NCBI GenBank assembly: GCA_019510535.1
Contig: JAEKKE010000159.1
Coordinates: forward strand, 1-22,654
Length of the DNA stretch: 22,654 nucleotides
DNA from: Acidobacteriota bacterium
GTDB taxonomy: Bacteria > Acidobacteriota > Terriglobia > Terriglobales > Acidobacteriaceae
Direction: 5' to 3'
This document shows, piece after piece, positions 1-6,891 of this stretch; within the stretch, counting starts at the first letter, position 1; each line of letters starts with the position of its first letter. A model generated the notes under the pieces. That model worked only from the letters and a program-made list of their open reading frames with translations. It was not told the DNA's origin and ran no database searches. A program made the translations under genes and the position numbers.

Positions 1-140
1 AGATGGTGATGCCTGGCGATAACGTCAGCCTGGAAGTAACGCTGCACACGCCGGTAGCCATGGAGAAGGGTCTCCGCTTCGCGATCCGTGAGGGCGGCCG
101 CACCGTCGGTGCAGGCGCCATCGCTGAGATCGTCAAGTAA
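1..140 (+). CDS. tuf: Elongation factor Tu, C-terminal end (partial)
   Basis: The reading frame is open from the window edge (first full codon at 3) to TAA at 138-140 and gives the last 45 residues of EF-Tu domain 3. These include the family-typical MVMPGDNVSLEV stretch and the ending RTVGAGAIAEIVK. EF-Tu is the cytoplasmic GTPase that delivers aminoacyl-tRNA to the ribosomal A site. The GTPase domain and start lie upstream, outside the window. Position directly before rpsJ matches the usual str-S10 junction (rpsL-rpsG-fusA-tuf-rpsJ). Identification is secure; whether the genome has a second tuf copy cannot be seen. Confidence 0.97.
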   Translation, partial: MVMPGDNVSLEVTLHTPVAMEKGLRFAIREGGRTVGAGAIAEIVK

Positions 141-187
141 GTCCTGCGCGGACGGCGAAAGCTGCTCGCGAAAACAACCAAATTAGG

Positions 188-214
188 GTGGCTGGTGGAA
201 CCAGCGCCAGCCAC
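188..214 (+). other. Hairpin in tuf-rpsJ gap
   Basis: GTGGCTGG (188-195) pairs perfectly with CCAGCCAC (207-214) around an 11-nt loop. An alternative GCTGG/CCAGC pairing (191-195 with 201-205) overlaps it. There is no U-tract afterwards, so read-through from the str operon into rpsJ is likely. I saw no convincing promoter in this 112-nt gap. Confidence 0.6.
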
Positions 215-252
215 ACCTCAACCAGATCTTTGCAGCAGGAAAAGAGAAGAAG

Positions 253-573
253 ATGGCAGGACAACAGAGAATCCGGATTCGCTTGAAGGCTTATGACTAC
301 CGCGTGCTTGACACGTCGACGGGCGAAATCGTTGAGACGGCAAAGCGTACCGGCGCACAGGTTGCGGGACCGATTCCCCTTCCCACGCTGAAGAACAAGT
401 ACTGCGTTCTGCGTTCGCCCCACGTCGACAAGAAGTCGCGCGAAGCTTTCGAGATCCGTACGCACAAGCGTCTGATCGACATTCTGGAGCCGACGCAGCA
501 GACAGTGGACGCGCTGATGAAGCTTGATCTCCCGGCGGGTGTAGACGTCGAGATCAAGACCGTTACCAAGTAA
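253..573 (+). CDS. rpsJ: 30S ribosomal protein S10
   Basis: The 106-residue product matches S10 (usually 101-105). It has the N-terminal IRIRLKAYDYRVLD strand, the central RSPHVDKKSREAFEIRTHKR signature and the LMKLDLPAGVDVEI end. S10 sits in the 30S head; as NusE it also joins NusB in the transcription antitermination complex and links to NusG. The ATG at 253 follows a purine-rich ribosome-binding stretch (about 236-252). It is the first gene of the S10 block, 112 nt after tuf, with a hairpin in the gap. No anomaly seen. Confidence 0.98.
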   Translation: MAGQQRIRIRLKAYDYRVLDTSTGEIVETAKRTGAQVAGPIPLPTLKNKYCVLRSPHVDKKSREAFEIRTHKRLIDILEPTQQTVDALMKLDLPAGVDVEIKTVTK

Positions 574-596
574 AGTTTTGTAGTGAAAACCTACAG

Positions 597-620
597 TGCT
601 CCGGGAAGATAGCCGGAGCA
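597..620 (+). other. Hairpin in rpsJ-rplC gap
   Basis: TGCTCCGG (597-604) pairs perfectly with CCGGAGCA (613-620), loop GAAGATAG. It ends 4 nt before the GAGGAG Shine-Dalgarno (625-630) of rplC. No U-tract follows, so it is more likely an mRNA structural or regulatory element than a terminator. Confidence 0.6.
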
Positions 621-638
621 TGATGAGGAGAGAAGAAG

Positions 639-1382
639 ATGGCAGTAACTGGAATTCTGGGTAAGAAGATTGGCATGACGCAGGTGTTCGACGATAAGGG
701 TGAGGTTCACCCGATCACCGTGCTGAAGGCCGGCCCCTGTGTGATCACGCAACTCAAGAGCCTGGCAAAGGACGGCTACGAAGCCGCCCAGATTGGCCTG
801 GTTGAGTTCGTGAAGGCGAGCAAGGTGAACAAGCCGATGACCGGCCACTTTGCCAAGAGCAATGTTCCTCCCGTGAAGTTCGTGAAGGAGGTTGGCCTCG
901 AGGCCGCCACTCCCGCGGCTGAGGGTGAGGATACAAACGGCGTGAAGGCTGGTGACCGTATCATGGTCGACATCTTCGCCGACGAGAAGTTTGTGGATGT
1001 GATCGGTACGTCGAAGGGCCGCGGTTTTTCCGGCGTCGTTCGTCGTCACCGTTTCGGTGGCGGCCCCAAGTCGCACGGTCATATGTTCCAGATCCAGGGT
1101 TCGATCGGCGCTTCGTCGTTCCCCAGCCGTGTTTTCCCGGGTCAGCGTATGCCGGGTCACTACGGTGTGGATCAGGTCACGGTTCGTAACCTGCGCATCC
1201 GCGGCATCGACATCGAAGAGAATCTTCTGATGGTTGAGGGCGCTGTTCCGGGACCGCGTGATGGTTATGTGCTGATCTCGAAGGCCAAGCACCCGCCGCG
1301 TGAGCGTCGTGGCTTCGGTGGTTCGGGCACGGTTGACCCGCTGAAGGCTTCGAAGAAGGCTTCGGCTGGTAAGAAGAAGTAA
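639..1382 (+). CDS. rplC: 50S ribosomal protein L3
   Basis: The 247-residue product is L3, one of the first proteins to bind 23S rRNA, with a finger that approaches the peptidyl-transferase centre. Seen: N-terminal GILGKKIGMTQVF, the loop GSIGASSFPSRVFPGQRMPG (155-173) and the NLLMVEGAVPGPRDG segment. It is longer than E. coli L3 (about 209) because of an insert near 87-103 and a Lys-rich tail (KASKKASAGKKK). In enterobacteria the glutamine in the loop after GSIG is methylated by PrmB; here that site reads Ala-Ser-Ser, so the modification is probably absent. The start is set by GAGGAG at 625-630. Confidence 0.98.
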   Translation: MAVTGILGKKIGMTQVFDDKGEVHPITVLKAGPCVITQLKSLAKDGYEAAQIGLVEFVKASKVNKPMTGHFAKSNVPPVKFVKEVGLEAATPAAEGEDTNGVKAGDRIMVDIFADEKFVDVIGTSKGRGFSGVVRRHRFGGGPKSHGHMFQIQGSIGASSFPSRVFPGQRMPGHYGVDQVTVRNLRIRGIDIEENLLMVEGAVPGPRDGYVLISKAKHPPRERRGFGGSGTVDPLKASKKASAGKKK

Positions 1383-1388
1383 AGCTTG

Positions 1389-1429
1389 ACCGTCCAGGTG
1401 ATGCACTTCGTGTGCTTCGCCTGGACGGT
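1389..1429 (+). other. Long hairpin in rplC-rplD gap
   Basis: ACCGTCCAGG (1389-1398) pairs perfectly with CCTGGACGGT (1420-1429). Inside, GCAC (1403-1406) pairs with GTGC (1412-1415) across a symmetric 4x4 internal loop. It begins 7 nt after the rplC stop and has no U-tract. It lies upstream of rplD, whose product L4 autoregulates the S10 operon in enterobacteria; a similar role here is only a possibility. Confidence 0.65.
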
Positions 1430-1526
1430 AGATCCATCGGCTGCGGGGCTATAGGCCTGACTGCAGGATGAAAACAGACAGTAAGTTACGGTCTCCGCAA
1501 TGGAACGGAGCCAAAAGGAAAAGAAG

Positions 1527-2198
1527 ATGGCAAACATCAAGGTTGTGAATCTGAGCGGAGATCAGGTCGGCGAGTTTCAGCTCGCTGATGAGGTCTTCGG
1601 CGCAGAGGTGAACGAGGCTCTCCTGTGGGAGGCGGTGAAGCACTATCGTGCGGCGCTGCGCCAGGGAACGGCTGCTACGAAGAACAAGAAGCTCGTTTCG
1701 GGCTCAGGCAAGAAGCTGTGGAAGCAGAAGGGTACTGGCCGCGCCCGTGTGGGTTCGGTTCGTTCGCCGATCTGGCGTCACGGCGGTACGGTTCACGGAC
1801 CTCAGCCGCGCAGCTATGACTACCAGTTCCCGAAGAAGAAGCTGATGGGCGCTCTGCGTTCGGCTCTCGCGGCCAAGCTGGCCGACGGCAAGCTGACGGT
1901 AGTTGACACCCTTGAGGTGAAGGAGCCCAAGACCAAGCTCTATCGCCAGGCTCTGGACAAGCTGGATGCCAAGAAGACGGCTCTGCTGGTTGAGTCGGGC
2001 AAGAAGCTGACGGACAACCTGTTCCTCGGTTCCCGCAATCTGGACGGCGTCGAGCTGGTGCTCAGCTCTGAGGTTCATCCCTATGATCTGCTGCGCTACG
2101 AGCACGCAGTCTTCTCCAAGGACGCCCTGGAGGCGCTGCAGGAGACACTGAAGAAGTCCGTATCCAAGCGCAAGCCCGCTGTGAAGGAGGTCGCATAA
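1527..2198 (+). CDS. rplD: 50S ribosomal protein L4
   Basis: The ATG at 1527 (MANIKVVNLSG) is preferred to the in-frame ATG at 1500. The nine extra residues (MERSQKEKK) are translated ribosome-binding sequence (AAAAGGAAAAGAAG), and the usual L4 N-terminus begins here. The 223-residue protein has the tunnel-lining extended loop (GSGKKLWKQKGTGRARVGS and following, through the PKKK motif), then the globular C-terminal half. L4 helps form the exit-tunnel constriction; in E. coli it also represses the S10 operon. The stop TAA abuts the rplW ATG, so the pair is translationally coupled. Confidence 0.96.
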   Translation: MANIKVVNLSGDQVGEFQLADEVFGAEVNEALLWEAVKHYRAALRQGTAATKNKKLVSGSGKKLWKQKGTGRARVGSVRSPIWRHGGTVHGPQPRSYDYQFPKKKLMGALRSALAAKLADGKLTVVDTLEVKEPKTKLYRQALDKLDAKKTALLVESGKKLTDNLFLGSRNLDGVELVLSSEVHPYDLLRYEHAVFSKDALEALQETLKKSVSKRKPAVKEVA

Positions 2199-2492
2199 AT
2201 GCCGACCCTGTATACGACGATTCGCCGCCCTCTGATTACCGAGAAGGGCATGGGCGTGAAGGAGACCGAGGGGACGCTGGTATTTGAAGTGGCTCCCGAG
2301 GCAACCAAAACCGAGGTGAAGCAGGCCGTTGAGGCTCTGTTCAAGGTGAAGGTTGCCACTGTACGTACGAGCAATGTCACGGGTAAGGAGCGCCGCCGCG
2401 GACGTTTTGTCGGCTATCGCCCTGACTGGAAGAAGGCGTACGTGAAGCTGAAGGCCGGCGAGAAGATGCCGGATTATATCGACAACCTGTAA
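2199..2492 (+). CDS. rplW: 50S ribosomal protein L23
   Basis: The 97-residue product is L23 (usually 94-100). Seen: N-terminal YTTIRRPLITEKG, and the C-terminal VRTSNVTGKERRRGRFVGYRP arm. L23 lies at the polypeptide tunnel exit and is the docking site for trigger factor and SRP. The ATG follows the rplD stop with no gap. Its Shine-Dalgarno AAGGAGG (2184-2190) lies inside rplD, which points to translational coupling and equal synthesis of L4 and L23. Confidence 0.98.
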   Translation: MPTLYTTIRRPLITEKGMGVKETEGTLVFEVAPEATKTEVKQAVEALFKVKVATVRTSNVTGKERRRGRFVGYRPDWKKAYVKLKAGEKMPDYIDNL

Positions 2493-2536
2493 GGCTGTAA
2501 GCCCGACAGGGGAGAGTCAACCGAACGATTCAAGAC

Positions 2537-2565
2537 GCCAGCCGCGAAAACAATATGCGGCTGGC
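2537..2565 (+). other. Hairpin in rplW-rplB gap
   Basis: GCCAGCCGC (2537-2545) pairs perfectly with GCGGCTGGC (2557-2565) over an A-rich 11-nt loop. It ends 8 nt before the AGGA of the rplB ribosome-binding site. The loop holds the spurious in-frame ATG at 2555. No U-tract. Confidence 0.65.
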
Positions 2566-2587
2566 CTCAGGCAAGGAAACAGAGACA

Positions 2588-3412
<825 letters not shown>

Positions 3413-3430
3413 AAGGCGAGGATAAGAGAT

Positions 3431-3712
3431 ATGGCACGTTCGATGAAGAAGGGCCCGTTTATCGACGCCCACCTGATGACGAAGGTTGAAGCGATGAACC
3501 AGGCGAATGACAAGAAGGTCATCCGCACCTGGTCGCGCCGCTCGACCATCTACCCGGAGTTCATTGGTCACACCCTTGCTGTTCACAACGGCAAGAAGTT
3601 CATCCCGGTCTACGTGACCGAGAACATGGTTGGCCACAAGCTGGGTGAGTTTGCAGCGACGCGCACCTTCAAGGGACACGCGGCTAAGACCGAGTCGGCG
3701 GCGAAGAAGTAA
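3431..3712 (+). CDS. rpsS: 30S ribosomal protein S19
   Basis: The 93-residue product shows MARSMKKGPFIDAHL, the TWSRRSTIYPEFIGHT core and FVTEN-like/GHKLGEFAATRTFKGH signatures of S19. It sits in the 30S head near the A site, paired with S13, and contacts the large subunit. It lies 18 nt after rplB, with AGGATAAGAGAT just before the ATG. The C-terminal Lys/Ala-rich end (HAAKTESAAKK) is ordinary. No anomaly. Confidence 0.98.
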   Translation: MARSMKKGPFIDAHLMTKVEAMNQANDKKVIRTWSRRSTIYPEFIGHTLAVHNGKKFIPVYVTENMVGHKLGEFAATRTFKGHAAKTESAAKK

Positions 3713-3721
3713 ACGATCAGC

Positions 3722-3738
3722 GGAGCGCTTGGCGCTCC
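3722..3738 (+). other. Hairpin in rpsS-rplV gap
   Basis: GGAGCGC (3722-3728) pairs perfectly with GCGCTCC (3732-3738) over the 3-nt loop TTG. It lies 8 nt after the rpsS stop and 21 nt before the rplV start. No U-tract. Confidence 0.5.
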
Positions 3739-3742
3739 CGAA

Positions 3743-3763
3743 GATAAGAGAGAAGAGTTATGG
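3743..3763 (+). repeat. 21-nt leader repeat, copy 1 (rplV start)
   Basis: This purine-rich stretch (GATAAGAGAGAAGAG, then TT, the start ATG and G) is identical over 21 nt to 5566-5586 at the rpmC start. It includes the ribosome-binding region and start codon. Confidence 0.85.
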
Positions 3764-4260
3764 CACAGGCAGCAGAACAGACCCGCGAGTTTCGCGCAGA
3801 AGCGAAGTTCCAGCGGACCAGCCCGCAGAAGGCCAAGCTGGTGCTGGATCTGATCAAGGGCAAACGTGTTGAGGCGGCGTTGACTACCGTGATGTTCACC
3901 AAGAAGCGCATCGCTCCGCTGGTGGAGAAGGTGCTGCGCTCGGCGGTGCAGAACGCAAACTACCTGGCTCAGGAGCAGGGCCTCGATCTGGATGTAGACA
4001 ACCTGTATGTGAAGCAGGCTGTCGCGAACGAAGGTCCGCGTATGAAGCGTATCCGTCCGGCTCCGATGGGCCGCGCGTATCGCTACCAGCGCCGGCTTGC
4101 GCACATCATCATCACCGTTGCAGAGAAACAGCGGGCGGGTGCGGCTGCAAGCTCTGGCGCGGCTGAGGTGAAGGCGGCGGCTCCGAAGAAGGCTGCAAAG
4201 AAGACGGCAGCCAAGAAGGCTCCGGCGAAGAAGGCGGCAGCGAAGAAGGCTGCCAAGTAA
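3760..4260 (+). CDS. rplV: 50S ribosomal protein L22 with Lys/Ala tail
   Basis: L22 core (about 9-122): SPQKAKLVLDLIKGK near 21-35, then the tunnel-lining hairpin (EGPRMKRIRPAPMGRAYRYQRR, 91-112) and a closing beta strand (HIIITV, 115-120). L22 lines the exit tunnel and reaches its exit; the hairpin is where macrolide-resistance changes occur. Bacterial L22 is usually 110-120 residues, so residues 123-166 are an added tail made of repeated KKAA-type units, resembling histone-H1/HU-like tails. The start follows a purine-rich leader shared with rpmC. The core call is certain; the tail's role is unknown. Confidence 0.97.
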   Translation: MAQAAEQTREFRAEAKFQRTSPQKAKLVLDLIKGKRVEAALTTVMFTKKRIAPLVEKVLRSAVQNANYLAQEQGLDLDVDNLYVKQAVANEGPRMKRIRPAPMGRAYRYQRRLAHIIITVAEKQRAGAAASSGAAEVKAAAPKKAAKKTAAKKAPAKKAAAKKAAK

Positions 4261-4282
4261 CGCAGGTTTAGTTAGATTTGAA

Positions 4283-4312
4283 CGCGACCGGCCGAATAGA
4301 TGGACCGGCGCG
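4283..4312 (+). other. Hairpin in rplV-rpsC gap
   Basis: CGCG-A-CCGG (4283-4291) pairs with CCGGCGCG (4305-4312), eight G/C pairs with one bulged A. It ends 21 nt before the rpsC start. No U-tract. Confidence 0.5.
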
Positions 4313-4333
4313 GATGGAGTGAAGGGATAGCTT

Positions 4334-5002
4334 ATGGGACAGAAAGTCCATCCTTACGGATTTCGCCTCGGCGTAAACAAGCCGTGGAAGTCGCGCTGGT
4401 TCGTGGAGCGCGATTATGACAAGCTGCTGGTCGAGGACGTCAAGCTGAAGGCGGAACTCCGCGAGAAGCTGAAGGCCGCCGGCGTGAGCTCAGTGGAAGT
4501 GGAACGCCCCGGCAACAAGCTGCGGCTGATCATCCGCACGGCTCGTCCGGGCATCATCATCGGACGCAAGGGCGCGGAGATCGACAAGCTGAAGGCCGAT
4601 ATCCAGAAGCGCACCAACCGCGAGGTGTTCATCGACATCCTCGAGGTCAACAAACCCGAGCTGGATGCCCAACTGGTCGCCGAGAACATCGCACTGCAGC
4701 TCGAGAAGCGCGTCAGCTTCCGTCGCGCAATGCGTAAGAGCGTCGACTCGGCACTGCGCTTCGGCTGCAAGGGAATCAAGGTGCGTGTTTCCGGCCGTCT
4801 GAACGGTAACGAAATCGCGCGTTCCGAGTGGTATCTGCAGGGCCGTCTGCCGCTGCACACGCTCCGTGCTGATATCGACTACGGCTTTGCCGAAGCTCGC
4901 ACGACCTACGGCGTGATCGGCGTGAAAACGTGGATCTACCGTGGCGATATCTACGAGCAGAAGAAGCGTCGCGACCAGGTCACTACCTCGGGCGTGTTCT
5001 AA
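4334..5002 (+). CDS. rpsC: 30S ribosomal protein S3
   Basis: The 222-residue product begins MGQKVHPYGFRLGV, the standard S3 N-terminus. It carries the type II KH motif GRKG at 77-80 within RPGIIIGRKGAEI, then the conserved C-terminal domain with ARSEWYLQGRLPLHTLRADIDY-like residues and TYGVIGVKTWIYRGDI. S3 lies at the mRNA entry channel and contributes to helicase activity. The ATG at 4334 follows a GAAGGGATAGCTT leader. Length is normal. Confidence 0.98.
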   Translation: MGQKVHPYGFRLGVNKPWKSRWFVERDYDKLLVEDVKLKAELREKLKAAGVSSVEVERPGNKLRLIIRTARPGIIIGRKGAEIDKLKADIQKRTNREVFIDILEVNKPELDAQLVAENIALQLEKRVSFRRAMRKSVDSALRFGCKGIKVRVSGRLNGNEIARSEWYLQGRLPLHTLRADIDYGFAEARTTYGVIGVKTWIYRGDIYEQKKRRDQVTTSGVF

Positions 5003-5014
5003 AGCAAGGTTATG

Positions 5015-5038
5015 GGCTGCCGGAGAAATCCGGCAGCC
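5015..5038 (+). promoter_or_regulatory. GAAA-capped hairpin before rplP, with a competing arm downstream
   Basis: GGCTGCCGGA (5015-5024) pairs perfectly with TCCGGCAGCC (5029-5038) around GAAA, a GNRA-type tetraloop; no U-tract. An exact second copy of CCGGCAGC lies at 5088-5095, 22 nt before the rplP start, so 5016-5023 could pair with either copy. This makes a two-state leader possible, but no ligand is suggested by the sequence. Confidence 0.55.
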
Positions 5039-5117
5039 AGTTGGACGATTTTGACGAATCAAGTATTGCCGGTGAAAGGCGAAGTAGCCGGCAGCTAAGA
5101 GCGAAGAGGGTTTCACT

Positions 5118-5549
5118 ATGTTGATGCCAAAGAAAGTTAAGTTCCGGAAACAGCAGAAGGGCAAGATGCGCGGCAAGGCGTGGCGCGGCTCGACGCTGAG
5201 CTTCGGAGATTACGGTTTGAAGGTGATGGAGTGCGGTTATATTACTGACCGCCAGATCGAAGCCAGCCGTATCGCAATGACGCGCTTTATCAAGCGCGGC
5301 GGCAAGGTGTGGCTGCGTCTGTTCCCAGATAAGCCGATCACCAAGAAGCCTGCCGAAGTCCGTATGGGTTCCGGTAAGGGTGCTCTGGATCACTGGGTTG
5401 CGGTTGTCCGTCCGGGCAAGATTCTGTTCGAGATGGAGGGTGTTTCACCCGAGATCGCGAAAGAGGCGATGCGCCTGGCGTCCAACAAGCTGCCGCTGAA
5501 GACGACGTTTGTGCAGCGCCACGACGTGAAGGTTGTTGCCGCCAAGTAA
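5118..5549 (+). CDS. rplP: 50S ribosomal protein L16
   Basis: The product (143 residues) starts MLMPKKVKFRKQQKGKMRG, aligned with the classic MLxPKRxKFRK N-terminus, so I keep the ATG at 5118 rather than the one at 5124. Later motifs include ARIAMTRFIKRGGKVW-like sequence, FPDKPITKKPAEVRMGSGKG and VAVVRPGKILFEMEGV. L16 sits near the A-site tRNA elbow and is needed late in 50S assembly. The 115-nt gap before it holds a GAAA-loop hairpin. A GAAGAGGG stretch (5103-5110) is the likely ribosome-binding site. Confidence 0.97.
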   Translation: MLMPKKVKFRKQQKGKMRGKAWRGSTLSFGDYGLKVMECGYITDRQIEASRIAMTRFIKRGGKVWLRLFPDKPITKKPAEVRMGSGKGALDHWVAVVRPGKILFEMEGVSPEIAKEAMRLASNKLPLKTTFVQRHDVKVVAAK

Positions 5550-5565
5550 CACGGGCAGGCGACGG

Positions 5566-5586
5566 GATAAGAGAGAAGAGTTATGG
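5566..5586 (+). repeat. 21-nt leader repeat, copy 2 (rpmC start)
   Basis: Identical over 21 nt to 3743-3763 at the rplV start, spanning the ribosome-binding region and the ATG at 5583. Elsewhere in the operon the leaders are similar but not identical (rpsS and rplE share only parts). Confidence 0.85.
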
Positions 5587-5867
5587 AACTGAACAAGATT
5601 CGGAATCTGAGCGATACGGAGCTGAAGACCGAGGCCGACAAGTCCTCCGAACAGCTTTTCCGTCTGAAGTTTCAGCGCTCGCTGGGCAACAACGAGGGCG
5701 TAAAGAAGCTGCGCGGGCTGAAGAAGGATGTCGCCCGTCTGAAGACGATCTCGCGTGAGCGCCAGCTGGGCGTCCGCGGAGCCGCTGCGGTCGAGGCTTC
5801 GGCCGAGCCGGTGAAGGCGAAGAAGGCGGCCAAGAAGGCAACCAAGAAAGCAGCGAAGAAGGACTAA
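5583..5867 (+). CDS. rpmC: 50S ribosomal protein L29 with Lys/Ala tail
   Basis: Residues 1-64 form the two-helix L29 fold (MELNKIRNLSDTELKTEADK, QLFRLKFQRSLG, and a basic LRGLKKDVARLKTISRER helix). L29 borders L23 at the tunnel exit. Typical L29 is 60-70 residues; here 65-94 add an Ala/Glu linker and a KKAAKKATKKAAKKD tail like that on L22. The ATG is 33 nt after rplP. The stop is 3 nt before rpsQ, whose ribosome-binding sequence lies in the tail codons. Identification is secure; the tail is an uncharacterised extension. Confidence 0.96.
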   Translation: MELNKIRNLSDTELKTEADKSSEQLFRLKFQRSLGNNEGVKKLRGLKKDVARLKTISRERQLGVRGAAAVEASAEPVKAKKAAKKATKKAAKKD

Positions 5868-5870
5868 CCC

Positions 5871-6191
5871 ATGGCAGAGACCCAAGTACAGCAGAACGAG
5901 CAGGCGACGCGCCGCAATGAGAAGGTCGGCCAGGTAGTTTCGACCAAGATGCAGAAGACCATCGTGGTTTCGGTCGAGATGCGTAAGGCTCACCCGAAGT
6001 ACAAGCGCGTTGTGAAGTCCAACAAGAAGTTCTACGCGCACGACGAGCAGAATTCGGCCCGCGTGGGCGATGTGGTCCGCATCCGCGAGACCCGTCCCAC
6101 CAGCAAGCTGAAGCGCTGGGCGCTGGAAGAGATCGTCCGCCGCTCGGCCCTGGCCCAGTTGCCGGATGTCAAGGAAGCTGCGGCTGAGTAA
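5871..6191 (+). CDS. rpsQ: 30S ribosomal protein S17
   Basis: The 106-residue product contains the S17 OB fold: GQVVSTKMQKTIVVSVE (20-36), HPKYKRVVKSNKKFYAHDE and the signature GDVVRIRETRPTSKLKRW (66-83). S17 is a primary 16S rRNA binder. It is longer than the usual 80-90 residues, with a Gln/Glu-rich N-terminal extension (1-18) and a short acidic C-terminal end (VKEAAAE). The start lies 3 nt after rpmC, so translation is probably coupled. Confidence 0.97.
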   Translation: MAETQVQQNEQATRRNEKVGQVVSTKMQKTIVVSVEMRKAHPKYKRVVKSNKKFYAHDEQNSARVGDVVRIRETRPTSKLKRWALEEIVRRSALAQLPDVKEAAAE

Positions 6192-6210
6192 TTCCGGCCC
6201 GAACGACGAG

Positions 6211-6237
6211 AGCCTGCGGCGGAACAGCCGCAGGGCT
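6211..6237 (+). other. Hairpin in rpsQ-rplN gap
   Basis: AGCCTGCGGC (6211-6220) pairs with GCCGCAGGGCT (6227-6237) over GGAACA, ten pairs with one bulged base. It ends 4 nt before the GAGGAG region serving rplN. No U-tract. Confidence 0.6.
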
Positions 6238-6254
6238 GACTGAGGAGAACGAAG

Positions 6255-6626
6255 ATGTCCGTTCAAATGAGAACGATTCTTGATGTGGCCGATAACTCCG
6301 GTGCACGCCGCCTGCAGGTGATTCTGCCGCTCGGCGGCGGTCTGGGGAAGAAGGCCGGCCTTGGCGACGTGGTCACCGCGGCGGTGAAGGAAGCCGCTCC
6401 GGATGGCACCGTGAAGAAGGGCAAGGTTGTAAAGTGCGTGATCGTGCGGACGCGCAAGGAGTCGCGCCGCAAGGATGGCACCTACATCCGTTTTGACCAG
6501 AATGCGGCCGTTGTGATCAACGATGCCGGCGAGCCGGTGGGTACCCGCGTCTTCGGTCCCGTCGCTCGTGAGCTGCGCGAGAAGAAGTTCCTGAAGATCG
6601 TCTCGCTGGCCCCTGAGGTCATCTAA
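6255..6626 (+). CDS. rplN: 50S ribosomal protein L14
   Basis: The 123-residue product has the L14 pattern: MRTILDVADNSGARRLQVI near the N-terminus, GDVVTAAVKEAAPDGTVKKG, then VIVRTRKESRRKDGTYIRFD and GTRVFGPVARELR. L14 is at the subunit interface beside L19 and is the docking site of the silencing factor RsfS. A GAGGAGAACGAAG leader precedes the ATG. In E. coli it opens the spc operon; here it follows rpsQ by 63 nt and is followed by the longest gap in the operon. Confidence 0.98.
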   Translation: MSVQMRTILDVADNSGARRLQVILPLGGGLGKKAGLGDVVTAAVKEAAPDGTVKKGKVVKCVIVRTRKESRRKDGTYIRFDQNAAVVINDAGEPVGTRVFGPVARELREKKFLKIVSLAPEVI

Positions 6627-6636
6627 GCAATATCCT

Positions 6637-6670
6637 GGCTGGTTCGGAGCACACCGCTTCTGAACCAGCC
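6637..6670 (+). promoter_or_regulatory. Long hairpin after rplN
   Basis: GGCTGGTTCGGAGC (6637-6650) pairs with GCTTCTGAACCAGCC (6656-6670): nine perfect outer pairs, then G-U and further pairs with a bulge, loop ACACC. It starts 11 nt after the rplN stop. GATGACTTTTCTGTT follows, a poor U-tract, so partial termination or 3'-end protection of the S10 message is possible but unproven. Confidence 0.55.
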
Positions 6671-6855
6671 GATGACTTTTCTGTTGGTTTAAGGTATTCT
6701 TCTTAGGTTTGGTCTTGGTGACCACTGACCCCGTAAGGGGACCCAGATGCGACCGGGGCTTTCGGAAAAACTTGGGGCAGACAAGCCGCCCGACGTTTCC
6801 CGTCAAAACAAACTTTCAATAAGACTGACCGGCGCAGTACATCGCCGAGGCCTGT
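6671..6855 (+). other. Non-coding gap between rplN and rplX
   Basis: No convincing gene in this 185-nt stretch, part of a 265-nt gap that is the longest inside the operon. A weak promoter-like pair is TGACTT (6673-6678) and TATTCT (6695-6700) with 16-nt spacing. CCCC-GTAA-GGGG (6729-6740) is a small hairpin whose CCCCG could instead pair with CGGGG at 6754-6758. It may hold an internal promoter or leader for the rplX part of the operon; nothing decisive is visible. Confidence 0.35.
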
Positions 6856-6874
6856 CATGCGCGGTATGCGCATG
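6856..6874 (+). promoter_or_regulatory. Hairpin just before the rplX ribosome-binding site
   Basis: CATGCGC (6856-6862) pairs perfectly with GCGCATG (6868-6874), loop GGTAT. The AAGGAG of rplX starts 6 nt later (6880-6885), so a bound protein or extended structure could affect initiation. Confidence 0.55.
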
Positions 6875-6891
6875 GGGACAAGGAGCAAGCA

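Noticed and set aside
4180..4257. Lys/Ala codon repeats at the end of rplV as a tandem repeat or frameshift
   Set aside because: The frame is intact to the stop and the similar tail on L29 suggests a genuine protein extension rather than sequencing error.
5445..6806. Minus-strand open frame of 453 codons
   Set aside because: It runs antisense across rplP, rpmC, rpsQ and rplN, all certain genes. Its Leu/Arg-rich product is typical of the antisense frame of Lys/Ala-rich coding DNA.
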